64,000 nucleotides of DNA, taken from NCBI RefSeq assembly GCF_014199595.1, contig NZ_JACHNX010000012.1:32950-96949 (forward strand), written 5' to 3'. Below, piece after piece: positions 42,652 through 50,456 of this stretch (positions are counted from its first letter, which is position 1; every line of letters begins with the position of its first letter). This stretch comes from Sphingomonas yabuuchiae. Lineage in GTDB: Bacteria; Pseudomonadota; Alphaproteobacteria; Sphingomonadales; Sphingomonadaceae. The translations under genes and the position numbers were made by a program. Below the pieces are notes generated by a model. The model was not told the origin of the DNA, made no database searches, and saw only the letters and a program-made list of their open reading frames with translations.

Positions 42652-43944
42652 TCAGAACCAGACACGAACGCCGGCGACGATGCTCTTGGACGTTGCGCGA
42701 TCCCCATCGGCGCGCGCGTAGCGGGCGGTGTCGCCGAAGCGGCGATCCCATGACACGCCGACATAGGGGGCGAACTCGCGCCGGATCTCATAACGCAGCC
42801 GCAATCCAAGCTCGGCGTTGGATAGGCCCGATCCGATCCGGTTTTCCGGCACGTCCTGCGCAGCGAAATTGAGCTCGGCGCGCGGTTGCAGGATCAGCCG
42901 CTGGGTGATGCGCTGGTCGTAATAGCCCTCAAGCCGCCCTAGCAGGTCGCCCTTGTTGGACAGGAATACCGCGCCCTCTAGCTCGAAGAAGCCCGGTGCC
43001 AGCCCCTCCAGCCCGACGGTCGCATAGGTGCGTTTCGGGGACGGCCCCAAATCCTGGCGGACACCCGCTTGTAGATTGAAATAAGGGCCAATGGTCCGGC
43101 TATAGAGCGCCTGCACCTCGGCGCTCTCGATGCCCTCGCGGAAGGCTCCCTCGCCCTCAGACTTGATGAAGAGGCGGTTGATGTCACCCCCGAACCACGC
43201 CTCGCCATCCCAGCGATAGCCGTCACGACCGTTGCGGAATTGATACTCAGCGAGGTTCAATAGCACCTGGCTGAAGTTTTGACCGCCGTGATGCTGCTGA
43301 AGGTGATGGCGACCCATCGCCATCGCGTCCGCGCCGTAAACGCTGTCGGCCGCATGGTCGGTCGGCAGGGGCGGGGCGGGGGCGTTTCCTGCGGGAAGCG
43401 CGGTGCCAGTCTGCTGCACCCCATCGGCCGCCATGCCTGGCATTCCGGCCATTCCCGACATGCCCTGCATGTCGTGGCCGCTGTGCTGGTCGGCTGGCAT
43501 GGTCATCCCCGGCATCGCCGAATGGTCCATGCCCTGCATCGGCTGCTGGGAGCCCTGAGGGACCGTTTGGCCGTTTCCGGGCATCTGCATCCCCGGCATG
43601 GCTTCCATGCCCTGCTGTGAGCCCTGCGGAGCCGCATGGTCCATGCCGGGCATAGACGAGTGATCCATGCCCGGCATGGTCCCGTGATCCATACCATTCA
43701 TGCCGGCCGTTGGCGCGGCGCGGCGTTTCGTCGTCGAAGCTGATGGTCGCCTCGCAGGAGCTGACCTAGTCTTGGCCGGCTTGCCTTTGGCCGTGGGCTT
43801 CACCACCGGCTTCTTTTTCGCAGGCATCGGCATGGTCATGCCCGGCATTGCCGAATGATCCATGCCCTGCATCGACTGAGCGGCGACAGGACCGGCGATG
43901 CCGAGCATGGTGGCGGCGGCGAGCGCCGCGGTCAGCCGGTTCAT
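42652..43944 (-). CDS. copB: CopB outer-membrane copper resistance protein
   Basis: A 430-residue protein with a signal peptide (LTAALAAATMLGIAGPVAAQ). The first 200 residues are a Met/His-rich region with repeated MDHSAMPGM and MDHSSMPGMDH units. The last 230 residues are the CopB beta-barrel (ADSVYGADAMAMGRHHLQQHHGGQNFSQVLLNLAEYQF, then FYFNLQAGVRQDLGPSPKRTYATVGLEGLAPG-like strands) ending in a terminal Phe. ATG 43944 overlaps the copA stop by four bases. It binds copper at the outer membrane. The repeats are long for CopB. Confidence 0.92.
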   Translation of the reverse strand: MNRLTAALAAATMLGIAGPVAAQSMQGMDHSAMPGMTMPMPAKKKPVVKPTAKGKPAKTRSAPARRPSASTTKRRAAPTAGMNGMDHGTMPGMDHSSMPGMDHAAPQGSQQGMEAMPGMQMPGNGQTVPQGSQQPMQGMDHSAMPGMTMPADQHSGHDMQGMSGMAGMPGMAADGVQQTGTALPAGNAPAPPLPTDHAADSVYGADAMAMGRHHLQQHHGGQNFSQVLLNLAEYQFRNGRDGYRWDGEAWFGGDINRLFIKSEGEGAFREGIESAEVQALYSRTIGPYFNLQAGVRQDLGPSPKRTYATVGLEGLAPGFFELEGAVFLSNKGDLLGRLEGYYDQRITQRLILQPRAELNFAAQDVPENRIGSGLSNAELGLRLRYEIRREFAPYVGVSWDRRFGDTARYARADGDRATSKSIVAGVRVWF

Positions 43945-45974
43945 GCCGCCTCTCCCGCGAACGGGCGAACGGTGACGACGCGCATCATGCCTGCGGTCAT
44001 GTGGTAGAGATTGTGACAGTGGAACGCCCAATCGCCGGGTGCATCGGCGGTCAGATCAAAGGTCATCTTGCCTCCAGGCGGCACGTTGACGGTGTGCTTG
44101 CGCGGCGCATGATTGCCGTGCCCCGTCACCAGCTCGAAGAAATGGCCGTGGAGATGGATGGGGTGCGGCATCATCGTATCGTTGACCAACGTCACCCGCG
44201 CCCGCTCGCCTTTGCGGAACGGGATGGGGTCGGCGGGATCGCTCAGCTTCTGCCCGTCGAAGCCCCACATGTAGCGCTCCATGTTACCGGTCAGATGGAT
44301 CTCGAACTGACGCGACGGCGCGCGCACGTCGGGGTTGGGCGCGAGCGAAACGAGGTCGCGATAGGTGAGGACGCGGTGATCCAGGCCCTCCAGACCCTGG
44401 GGCGGTTCACCGCTACGGTCCTTCGGCATCGGGGAGATGGTCTGCACGCCCGGCCCCATCTTCACGCCCGGCGCATTCTTCGGGTCGCGCATGTTCATGT
44501 TCATGCCGCCACCCGACCCGTGGTCCATCCCGGCCATGCCGCCAGCCTGGCCCGATCCGCCCGACATGGCACTATGGTCCATGCCGGCCATGCCAGCACC
44601 GCCCGCTGCCATTTGGCTATGGTCCATCCCGGGCATTACAGCGCCGCCCATCTGGCTGTGGTCCATGCCCGACATGCCGGACATGCCCGCCATCGCTGCG
44701 CCTGCCGCGACCGTCCCGTGATCGGTCGGCCCCTTCCAGCCCGTCAGCTTCCAAAGATTGCGCGAGGCGTTCTGCATCAAGGTGGGGTCCGGCCCGCGCG
44801 TGGCGACCGGGCTCTCGTCCTTCATGCCGGACATGCCCTGCATCCCGCCCATGCTCCCCATGTCCATGCCCATATCGGTCATGGTCAGCAGCGTGCGCGG
44901 ACGAAGCGGCGGGACCGGGGCGACCATCCCCTCACGCGGGGCGAGCGTCGCCCGGCCCATGCCGGAGCGATCGATAGCCTCGGAGACGAAGCTGTAGGCC
45001 CGGTCCTCGGGCGTCACGATCACGTCGAACGTCTCGGCAACGCCGATCTGGAACTCGTCGATCTTCACCGGACGGACATTCTGCCCATCGGCCTGCACGA
45101 CGGTCATCGGCAGGTCGGGGATGCGGACGTTGAAGTTGGTCTGCGCCGCGGCGTTGATGATCCGCAAGCGGACCCGCTCGCCCGGCTTGAACAGCCCCGT
45201 CCAGTTGTCATACGGCCCGTAGCCGTTGACCAGGAAGGTATAGGTCGAGCCGGTGACGTCGGCGATGTCGGCGGGGTCCATTCGCATCTTTCCCCACTCG
45301 ATCCGGTCCTTGAGCGGCATTTCCCGACCCGCGAGCAAGCCCGCGAGGGTCGGCCGCTGATAGTTGAAATAGGCGCCGCCCATCTGCTTCAGCTTCCGGA
45401 AAATCTGCTCGCCGGTCATCTGGCTGTGGTCGGACAGCACGATCACATGCTCGCGGTCGAACGCGATCGGATCGGCACCGGCCGGGTCGATCACGATCGG
45501 CCCGTAAAGTCCGCCCTGCTCCTGCTCGCCGGAATGGCTGTGATACCAGTAGGTGCCCGACTGGATGATCGGGAACTCGTAGATGAAGGTCGAGCGCGCC
45601 TTGATGCCGGGGAAGCTGATGCCGGGCACGCCGTCCATCGCGAACGGCACGAGCAGCCCATGCCAGTGGATCGAACTGTCCTCGTCGAGATTGTTGGTGA
45701 CGGAGAGGCGGACCTTTTGCCCCTCCTTCAAGCGAATGAGAGGGGCCGGCACCGTGCCGTTGACGCCGATTGCGGGCGTCGACTTGCCGTCGACGGGAAG
45801 TCTGAAACTGTCGATCGTCAGCGCGATGTCAGTGCCCGAGACGGTCGGCAGCGGTTTGACGATCCCGCCCGAGACAGGCTGCGCCCACGCGGGCATATAG
45901 GCGGTCAGCGCCATGCCACCGCCAGCAAGGGCGGCGCCGCGAAGCATCTGGCGGCGATCGATAGTGCGGCTCAT
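43941..45974 (-). CDS. copA: CopA multicopper oxidase
   Basis: A 677-residue periplasmic multicopper oxidase with a Tat signal (RRQMLRGAALAGGGMALTAYMPAWA). All four copper motifs are visible: SSIHWHGLLVPF, YWYHSHSGEQEQGG, HPIHLHGHFFELV and AFHCHNLYHMTAGMM. A Met/His-rich insertion of about 100 residues (GMDHSQMGG, GMDHSAMSGG, MNMNMRD) lies in the middle. It oxidises Cu(I) to Cu(II) and sequesters copper. It heads the copA-copB-cytochrome c-PepSY unit and is preceded by an ECF-type promoter motif at 46019-46044, which overlaps the end of the sigma gene. Confidence 0.94.
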   Translation of the reverse strand: MSRTIDRRQMLRGAALAGGGMALTAYMPAWAQPVSGGIVKPLPTVSGTDIALTIDSFRLPVDGKSTPAIGVNGTVPAPLIRLKEGQKVRLSVTNNLDEDSSIHWHGLLVPFAMDGVPGISFPGIKARSTFIYEFPIIQSGTYWYHSHSGEQEQGGLYGPIVIDPAGADPIAFDREHVIVLSDHSQMTGEQIFRKLKQMGGAYFNYQRPTLAGLLAGREMPLKDRIEWGKMRMDPADIADVTGSTYTFLVNGYGPYDNWTGLFKPGERVRLRIINAAAQTNFNVRIPDLPMTVVQADGQNVRPVKIDEFQIGVAETFDVIVTPEDRAYSFVSEAIDRSGMGRATLAPREGMVAPVPPLRPRTLLTMTDMGMDMGSMGGMQGMSGMKDESPVATRGPDPTLMQNASRNLWKLTGWKGPTDHGTVAAGAAMAGMSGMSGMDHSQMGGAVMPGMDHSQMAAGGAGMAGMDHSAMSGGSGQAGGMAGMDHGSGGGMNMNMRDPKNAPGVKMGPGVQTISPMPKDRSGEPPQGLEGLDHRVLTYRDLVSLAPNPDVRAPSRQFEIHLTGNMERYMWGFDGQKLSDPADPIPFRKGERARVTLVNDTMMPHPIHLHGHFFELVTGHGNHAPRKHTVNVPPGGKMTFDLTADAPGDWAFHCHNLYHMTAGMMRVVTVRPFAGEAA

Positions 45975-46018
45975 ACGGTCCTCAAGGCTCTCGAACGGGA
46001 GTGTCCCTCTAGCCTTGA

Positions 46019-46044
46019 TACGCAGCTCAGGGCGCTATCCCTCA
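46019..46044 (-). promoter_or_regulatory. ECF-type promoter motif of copA
   Basis: On the minus strand this reads TGAGGGAT-N14-CGTA (TACG at 46019-46022, ATCCC at 46037-46041). The TGA is also the stop codon of the sigma gene, and copA starts 45 bp downstream. Confidence 0.8.
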
Positions 46045-46611
46045 GCGCCCGCCCAATCGCTCCAGCAACTTCGATCGCGCGCGATAGAGGCGGGTTTCTA
46101 CCGCCTTTTCGCTGATCGACAACACTGCCGCGGTTTCAGCCTGGCTCAACCCCTCGATCGTGCGCAGCACCAAGGATTCCTTCAATGCGGTCGGCAAGCC
46201 CGCAATGGCGCGCGTCACGCGGTCGAGTTCCTGTCGGTCGCCCGTCGCGTCGTCGATCGCCACCTGGTCGTCTGCAATGGCTTCGGCTTCCGCGCCGATC
46301 GGTGCGGCGAACGCCAGAAAGCGCCGCACGGTGCGCTTGCGCCCCCAATCGCGGCACTTGTTGATCGCGATCGTCGATAGCCACGCGCGCATCGATCGAT
46401 CGCCGTCGTAGCGGGGCAGGGCCTGATGCGCCGCGACGAAGGTCTCCTGCAGAAGGTCCAGCGCCTCGTCGGCCTCGCCGACGCACGCGCGCACCATGCG
46501 GAAGATTGACTGCCGATGGCGGCGCATGATCTCGGCGAAGGCGGCTTCGCGCCCGGCGATGCTGAGGGTCGCCAGCTCGCCGTCCGTAAGCGTGGTCCAG
46601 TCGAGGCTCAC
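46042..46611 (-). CDS. ECF-type RNA polymerase sigma factor (CnrH-like)
   Basis: A 189-residue ECF sigma factor. Region 2 has FAEIMRRHRQSIFRMVRACVGEADEALDLLQETFVAAHQALPRYDGDRSMRAWLSTIAINKCRDWGRKR. Region 4 has IAGLPTALKESLVLRTIEGLSQAETAAVLSISEKAVETRLYRARSKL, a normal HTH. The order anti-sigma, periplasmic sensor, sigma on the minus strand matches cnrY-cnrX-cnrH of Cupriavidus. It probably directs polymerase to the six GGG[A/G]T-N14-CGTA sites in this region. It is 10 bp downstream of the sensor gene. Confidence 0.92.
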   Translation of the reverse strand: MSLDWTTLTDGELATLSIAGREAAFAEIMRRHRQSIFRMVRACVGEADEALDLLQETFVAAHQALPRYDGDRSMRAWLSTIAINKCRDWGRKRTVRRFLAFAAPIGAEAEAIADDQVAIDDATGDRQELDRVTRAIAGLPTALKESLVLRTIEGLSQAETAAVLSISEKAVETRLYRARSKLLERLGGR

Positions 46612-46621
46612 GCGCCGAACC

Positions 46622-47062
46622 TCAACGTGCGTCGTCGGTGAGCGCCTTCACCACGGCCTGATCGAACTGGCCGGTCTGATTGGGCCGCAAGAGCTGGCGC
46701 ATGGCGAAGATGTGCGCCAGCGTCGCTTTCTGGAGCTCGCCCATGACGGCGTGGCTCTGGTCGACCGCTGCGGCGACGCGCGGCCCGTTGCCATGCTCGG
46801 CCTCGATCGCTTCAGCGAGCCGGGCATTGTTCGCCCGCAATTCCAGCTCGAATGCGCGCCGCTGCACGGCGAAACGCTGCTCCAGCACTTCAAGTCGCGC
46901 TTCCTGGTTGGCGTCCAGCGCCAGCTTATGATGCAGCACGTCGTGCAGCTCCGAGCCGGGCTGGGCACGTGGCGGAAGTAGCGCCCGCCCCACGAACACA
47001 CCGATGATCGCGGCGATGAAGCACGCGACAATGCCAAGCAGAAGGCGGATGCGGCCGCTCAT
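46622..47062 (-). CDS. Periplasmic heavy-metal sensor (CnrX/ZraP-like)
   Basis: A 146-residue protein with an N-terminal TM anchor (LLLGIVACFIAAIIGVFVGRAL) and a helical hairpin body: ELHDVLHHKLALDANQEARLEVLEQRFAVQRRAFELELRANNARLAEAIEAEH, then VAAAVDQSHAVMGELQKATLAHIFAMRQLL. This is the CnrX/CpxP/ZraP-like fold, with His and Met in the positions where CnrX binds metal (LHHK, HAVMGE, HIFAM). It would release the sigma factor when metal binds. It overlaps the upstream gene by four bases. Confidence 0.88.
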   Translation of the reverse strand: MSGRIRLLLGIVACFIAAIIGVFVGRALLPPRAQPGSELHDVLHHKLALDANQEARLEVLEQRFAVQRRAFELELRANNARLAEAIEAEHGNGPRVAAAVDQSHAVMGELQKATLAHIFAMRQLLRPNQTGQFDQAVVKALTDDAR

Positions 47063-47337
47063 TGCACGCCGACGAGCAGCGTGGAGGGCGCGAGCGGCGA
47101 CACCGGCCCCAAGGGCGATAGCGAAGCCGCGCTGGCTTCCTTCGCGGGCACACCGGCACCGAAGATGCCCATGACGAGCGCCGCAGCGATCGTCATTGCC
47201 CCAACGCCTAAGCCGGCGCGCGCCGCTGGACGTGCGGCGACCCGCGCCAGCACGCGATCTTCCATGCCATCAAGGCTCGCGGGCACGGGTGCTTGCGCCA
47301 GCCTCATCAATACTGCGTCGAGGTCCATGTCGTTCAC
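47059..47337 (-). CDS. Small membrane protein, probable anti-sigma factor (CnrY-like)
   Basis: A 92-residue protein with a cytoplasmic N-terminal part (MNDMDLDAVLMRLAQAPVPASLDGMEDRVLARVAARPAAR), a single TM (LGVGAMTIAAALVMGIFGAGV) and a short periplasmic tail. The size, topology and place directly before the CnrX-like sensor and the ECF sigma gene are those of CnrY, which holds CnrH. Sequence similarity to CnrY itself is weak by eye, so the name rests mainly on context. It starts the three-gene unit behind the ECF promoter motif at 47358-47383. Confidence 0.75.
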   Translation of the reverse strand: MNDMDLDAVLMRLAQAPVPASLDGMEDRVLARVAARPAARAGLGVGAMTIAAALVMGIFGAGVPAKEASAASLSPLGPVSPLAPSTLLVGVQ

Positions 47338-47357
47338 TCCACCCCTCTAGCATGGAT

Positions 47358-47383
47358 TACGCAAGCGACGCGCCCATCCCTCA
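47358..47383 (-). promoter_or_regulatory. ECF-type promoter motif of the anti-sigma/sensor/sigma unit
   Basis: On the minus strand this reads TGAGGGAT-N14-CGTA (TACG at 47358-47361, ATCCC at 47376-47380), with 20 bp from CGTA to the ATG at 47337. It implies autoregulation of the sigma operon. It is back-to-back with the copC motif at 47394-47419; their two -35 elements form the palindrome seen here. Confidence 0.78.
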
Positions 47384-47393
47384 AATCCATCCG

Positions 47394-47419
47394 TGAGGGG
47401 TGGTCGATCGGGGCGCGTA
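47394..47419 (+). promoter_or_regulatory. ECF-type promoter motif of copCD
   Basis: On the plus strand this reads TGAGGGGT (47394-47401), 14 bases, then CGTA (47416-47419), 36 bp before the copC ATG at 47456. The spacing is identical to the minus-strand copies. Confidence 0.75.
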
Positions 47420-47455
47420 ATGAAGGACAGGAACCCTCCTGTCGAAAGGCCCCCT

Positions 47456-47824
47456 ATGCGCCGCCTATCCGTTCTGACTGCTGCTGCCGCTCTCGTCATG
47501 TTCGCCGGAACGGCGAACGCCCATCCTAAGCTGGTGTCGGCATCGCCGGCCGCCAATGCGACGGTCGCGAAGCCCGCTCGTATCGAACTTCATTTCAGCG
47601 AGAAGCTGATGCCAGCCTTCTCCAAGGCCGATCTCACGATGGCAGCGATGCCCGGCATGGCAGCCATGAAGATGGCCAGCGCCTCCGCGCTCTCGTCCGA
47701 TGGCCGGACCCTCGTCATCACCCCGAAATCGCCGCTCCCATCGGGTCGGTATAGCGTCGCGTGGAATGTCGTCTCGACCGACACCCACAAGGTCGCAGGA
47801 ACCTACGTCTTCGCGGTGAAGTGA
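47456..47824 (+). CDS. copC: CopC periplasmic copper-binding protein
   Basis: A 122-residue protein. The signal peptide ends in GTANA and the mature protein starts with His (HPKLVSASPAANATVAKPARIELHFSEKL), the N-terminal copper ligand of CopC. The Met-rich loop LTMAAMPGMAAMKM and the end PSGRYSVAWNVVSTDTHKVAGTYVFAV with its conserved Asp-x-His are present. ATG 47456 follows AAAGG; earlier in-frame codons are not part of the family. It is the first gene of a copCD unit, divergent from the sigma operon. Confidence 0.93.
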   Translation: MRRLSVLTAAAALVMFAGTANAHPKLVSASPAANATVAKPARIELHFSEKLMPAFSKADLTMAAMPGMAAMKMASASALSSDGRTLVITPKSPLPSGRYSVAWNVVSTDTHKVAGTYVFAVK

Positions 47825-47828
47825 GGCG

Positions 47829-48755
47829 ATGGGGGACTGGTCGCTTATCGGCGTCCGCTTCGCGCTCTACGTGACGCTGGCTGCGCTGTTCGGCCTTGCC
47901 GCATTCAGCCTTTATGGGCTGCGGGCGCGCGAGCGCGGCGACGCGCTCGCGCTGCGTCCCTGGTTCATCGCCAGCGCTGGCCTGAGCCTGTTGTTTTCAG
48001 GCGCCTGGGTCGTGCTGATGGCCTCCTCAATGGCCGGAACGCCGGCCTGGCCGATCGACCGTGAAGCAGTCGGCGCGCTGCTCACCGGCTCTGCGATCGG
48101 AGCAGCATGGAAGCTGCGCATGGTCATGGTGGCCCTCGCGGCGCTGGCAGCGCTGGTCGCGGGCGGGCGCGGCATCTGGCTGAGCATCGTCGCGCTCTGC
48201 TCGGCCGTGGCACTCGCAACGCTGGCGTGGACCGGACACGGCGCGATGGACGAAGCCGTGATGGGCTGGGTCCACCTCATCGTCGACATTCTCCATCTGA
48301 TCGCCTCGGGCGCTTGGGTTGGCGCACTACTGGGGCTGCTCCTGCTCGTCTCCCGACCCGCGGCGCGCGTAGACGCGGCGCATCTGGGGCTGACGCACCG
48401 CGCGCTGCACGGGTTCGGCGCGATCGGGACGGTTGTGGTCGGCACGATCCTCGTCACCGGCCTGGTCAACGGCTGGATGCTGGTCGGGATCGGCAACCTC
48501 GCCACGCTTCCTGCGACGCTCTATGGTCAGCTCCTGATCGCAAAGCTGGCGCTGTTCGTCGCCATGCTAGGGCTCGCCTCGCTCAACCGCTTCCGGCTCA
48601 CGCCGGCATTCGAGCGGTCGATCGCAGCGGACGATCACAAGGGCGCCCTCGGCGCGCTGCGGACAAGTCTGGCGATCGAAACCGCCTGTGTCATCGCGGT
48701 TCTCGGGCTGATCGCCTGGCTCGGGACGCTCGCGCCGCCTGCATCGGCGATGTGA
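47829..48755 (+). CDS. copD: CopD inner-membrane copper protein
   Basis: A 308-residue protein with eight or so membrane helices. It begins DWSLIGVRFALYVTLAALFGLAAFSLYGL and contains WVHLIVDILHLIASGAWVGALLGLLLL and GQLLIAKLALFVAMLGLASLNRFRLTPAF, the CopD family segments with conserved His. It is thought to import copper from CopC across the inner membrane. It lies four bases after copC. A strong hairpin follows the stop, before the FliQ-like gene. Confidence 0.92.
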   Translation: MGDWSLIGVRFALYVTLAALFGLAAFSLYGLRARERGDALALRPWFIASAGLSLLFSGAWVVLMASSMAGTPAWPIDREAVGALLTGSAIGAAWKLRMVMVALAALAALVAGGRGIWLSIVALCSAVALATLAWTGHGAMDEAVMGWVHLIVDILHLIASGAWVGALLGLLLLVSRPAARVDAAHLGLTHRALHGFGAIGTVVVGTILVTGLVNGWMLVGIGNLATLPATLYGQLLIAKLALFVAMLGLASLNRFRLTPAFERSIAADDHKGALGALRTSLAIETACVIAVLGLIAWLGTLAPPASAM

Positions 48756-48759
48756 TGCG

Positions 48760-48789
48760 CGGCCGGGGAGCCCTCGCGGTCCCCGGCCG
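48760..48789 (+). terminator. Hairpin between copD and the FliQ-like gene
   Basis: A perfect 10-bp stem, CGGCCGGGGA (48760-48769) and TCCCCGGCCG (48780-48789), with a 10-base loop, beginning five bases after the copD stop. No T-tract follows, so it may be leaky and allow expression of the next gene. Confidence 0.55.
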
Positions 48790-48807
48790 TTCACGGGGCC
48801 GCGCCTG

Positions 48808-49077
48808 ATGGATCAGTCGATCCTGCTCGACGAGACGGGGAGGATGCTGGCCGTGGCCGGCCTGATCTGCGTGGTGCTGCTCGTGCCGATGATGATCGTC
48901 GGGCTGATAATCAGCATCATCCAGGCGGCGACGTCGATTAGCGAACAGACGCTGAGCTTCGTGCCTAAGCTGATCGCGCTAGGCGTATGTTTGGTGATTT
49001 TCGGGAGCGCAGCGACCGAGCTCCTGACCAAGTTCACGGCCGAGCTGTTCGCTGTGATCGCGAGCATGGGCCGTTGA
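48808..49077 (+). CDS. Orphan FliQ/SctS-like export-apparatus protein
   Basis: An 89-residue protein with two membrane helices. The segment VGLIISIIQAATSISEQTLSFVPKLIALGVCLVIFGSAATELL matches FliQ/SctS, where the two helices flank the conserved QAxTxIxExTLxFxPK loop. The length equals normal FliQ. In flagella and type III systems it joins FliP and FliR in the export gate, but no other flagellar or type III gene is in this window. It sits between copCD and copper-binding genes, 18 bp after a hairpin. The start has no good ribosome-binding site. Confidence 0.85.
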   Translation: MDQSILLDETGRMLAVAGLICVVLLVPMMIVGLIISIIQAATSISEQTLSFVPKLIALGVCLVIFGSAATELLTKFTAELFAVIASMGR

Positions 49078-49122
49078 TATGCAGATAGCTGCGCGGGCGG
49101 GCGACCGCCCGCGCAAGCCCCG

Positions 49123-49455
49123 CTATGCCGCCATCCGATCGCAGGAATCGGCGCACTTCCGGCACGCTGCCACGCAATCCTCCATGCCGCCCAGGGCCTC
49201 GCAGCTCGCTGCGCAAGCCCGGCAGATCTCGGCACACTCGCGGCAGATATGCTGATGGTGGGCGGACTTGCGCGCCATGAAGTCGATCGCAACCGCGCAA
49301 ATTTGCGCGCAGTCGGCCATGATCTTCATATGCTCGGGCGCGGCGTGCTGGCCGCCCATTTCGAGGCAATGGTTCATCGCCATGTGAAGACAGGTCACAT
49401 GGCATTCGTGGCAGGCGTCCATGCACGCCTTCATGCCGGGGTCGATCTGGTGCAT
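49123..49455 (-). CDS. Cys-rich four-helix-bundle copper-storage-like protein (Csp/DUF326)
   Basis: A 110-residue protein with 16 cysteines, mostly as CxxxC or CxxC spaced along helices (MKACMDACHECHVTCLHM, DCAQICAV, HICRECAEICRACAASCEAL, DCVAACRKCADSCDRM). This is the pattern of copper storage proteins (Csp1/Csp3), whose Cys face the inside of a four-helix bundle and hold many Cu(I) ions. No signal peptide is visible, so it should be the cytosolic (Csp3-like) kind. The ECF-type promoter motif at 49493-49518 lies upstream. Confidence 0.9.
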   Translation of the reverse strand: MHQIDPGMKACMDACHECHVTCLHMAMNHCLEMGGQHAAPEHMKIMADCAQICAVAIDFMARKSAHHQHICRECAEICRACAASCEALGGMEDCVAACRKCADSCDRMAA

Positions 49456-49492
49456 CGCATTATCTCCGTATGAGCCCCCGCCTGTTCCTAGA

Positions 49493-49518
49493 TACGCGCG
49501 CCGCGCGATCACCCCTTG
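49493..49518 (-). promoter_or_regulatory. ECF-type promoter motif of the Cys-rich protein gene
   Basis: On the minus strand this reads CAAGGGGT-N14-CGTA (TACG at 49493-49496, ACCCC at 49511-49515), 37 bp before the ATG at 49455. It is the second copy with GGGGT instead of GGGAT. Confidence 0.7.
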
Positions 49519-49544
49519 CCGCGATCTCCGTCGTTCGCGGCAAG

Positions 49545-50429
49545 TTACATGGCCCACCGACCGAACAGCGTCGCAACGATGATGCCCGCGCCAAGCATGA
49601 TGAGCGTCAACACTGTCATCGCGGCGATCTGAGGTCCGGTCACGCGCGCGCCGGCCGCCATGCCGCTCATCCCTGCCATTGCGTCGTGTCCCATGTCCGG
49701 CATCGGCGTGGCCGATTGCCGGTCCGCGCCGACTTCGTGTCCGCCATGCCCCAGCGCGCGCACCGTGCCCATGCCGTGCTTCAAGCGCACGCCAACCAGC
49801 CAAAGGTTGATCGGATAGGCGACTGCGAACCCGACGAGTGTCGCCAGCGACATGACGCCCCAAAAGCGGAGCGAGCTGGCGTGCATCGCGGCCATGTCGC
49901 GGCTCATCAACACCACCATCGTCGGGATCATGCCGGCCATGACGGCATTCATCGACAGCCATTCGGGGATGAACGACATGCGAAGCGCGCCCCAATAGGA
50001 ACCGCCCGCCATGTCGCGCATGAAAAGCGCCTGGAAAATCAGCAGTCCGAACGCGAAGCCGAACACATATTCCGCGATCACGTCCTGCCACATCGGCAGG
50101 CCGAGCGCCGTGGTGATCGCGGCTGCGGCGATGACGCCGGTTGCATCGCCCGCCATGCAATGGATGGCCGAGCCGAACGCCTGCTTCCAGAGCGGTCGAA
50201 CGAAATCCTCGTGCCGCTCGTTCGCCGGCTCCTGGCAGGACAGGACATAGGCCGCGGCCATGATCGGGCCACCATAGAGCGTGACCAACAGCCACCCCCA
50301 TTTCATCACGCGCAGCTCGGGGTTGCGGGTGAAGGCATCCCACGCGACGTAAGCGACCGAAAGGGCGGTCAGCACGAACCACCCGATCAGCACGGCGTCG
50401 AGCCAGGGGGCCGGGGATGGCATCGTCAC
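49545..50429 (-). CDS. DUF4396 membrane protein
   Basis: A 294-residue polytopic protein. PWLDAVLIGWFVLTALSVAYVAWDAF, VMKWGWLLVTLYGGPIMAAAYVLSC, FGSAIHCMAGDATGVIAAAAIT and EYVFGFAFGLLIFQALFMRDMAGGSYWGALRMSFIPEWLSMNAVMAGMIPTMVVLM are typical of DUF4396. A Met/His-rich loop (PMPDMGHDAMAGMSGMAAG) precedes a last helix. GTG 50429 is chosen because GAGGAG lies seven bases upstream; ATG 50423 is the alternative. It has an ECF-type promoter motif at 50457-50482. It may move or bind copper; its function is not known. Confidence 0.85.
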   Translation of the reverse strand: MTMPSPAPWLDAVLIGWFVLTALSVAYVAWDAFTRNPELRVMKWGWLLVTLYGGPIMAAAYVLSCQEPANERHEDFVRPLWKQAFGSAIHCMAGDATGVIAAAAITTALGLPMWQDVIAEYVFGFAFGLLIFQALFMRDMAGGSYWGALRMSFIPEWLSMNAVMAGMIPTMVVLMSRDMAAMHASSLRFWGVMSLATLVGFAVAYPINLWLVGVRLKHGMGTVRALGHGGHEVGADRQSATPMPDMGHDAMAGMSGMAAGARVTGPQIAAMTVLTLIMLGAGIIVATLFGRWAM

Positions 50430-50456
50430 GGCAGCACTCCTCTACATGCTAGAGGA

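Noticed and set aside
43430..43700. Recurrent CATGCC/GGCAT words as a DNA-level tandem repeat or CRISPR-like array
   Set aside because: Spacing is irregular and in codon register; the repetition comes from Met-Asp-His-Ser codons of copB.
43848..46115. 755-codon plus-strand open frame over copA and copB
   Set aside because: It is rich in His/Arg/Gly, as expected from the antisense of Met/His-rich genes; the copA and copB motifs on the other strand are unambiguous.
47374..47403. Inverted repeat CCATCCCTCA / TGAGGGGTGG as a repressor operator
   Set aside because: Better explained as the two back-to-back -35 elements of the divergent ECF-type promoters, because each has CGTA at exactly 14 bases.
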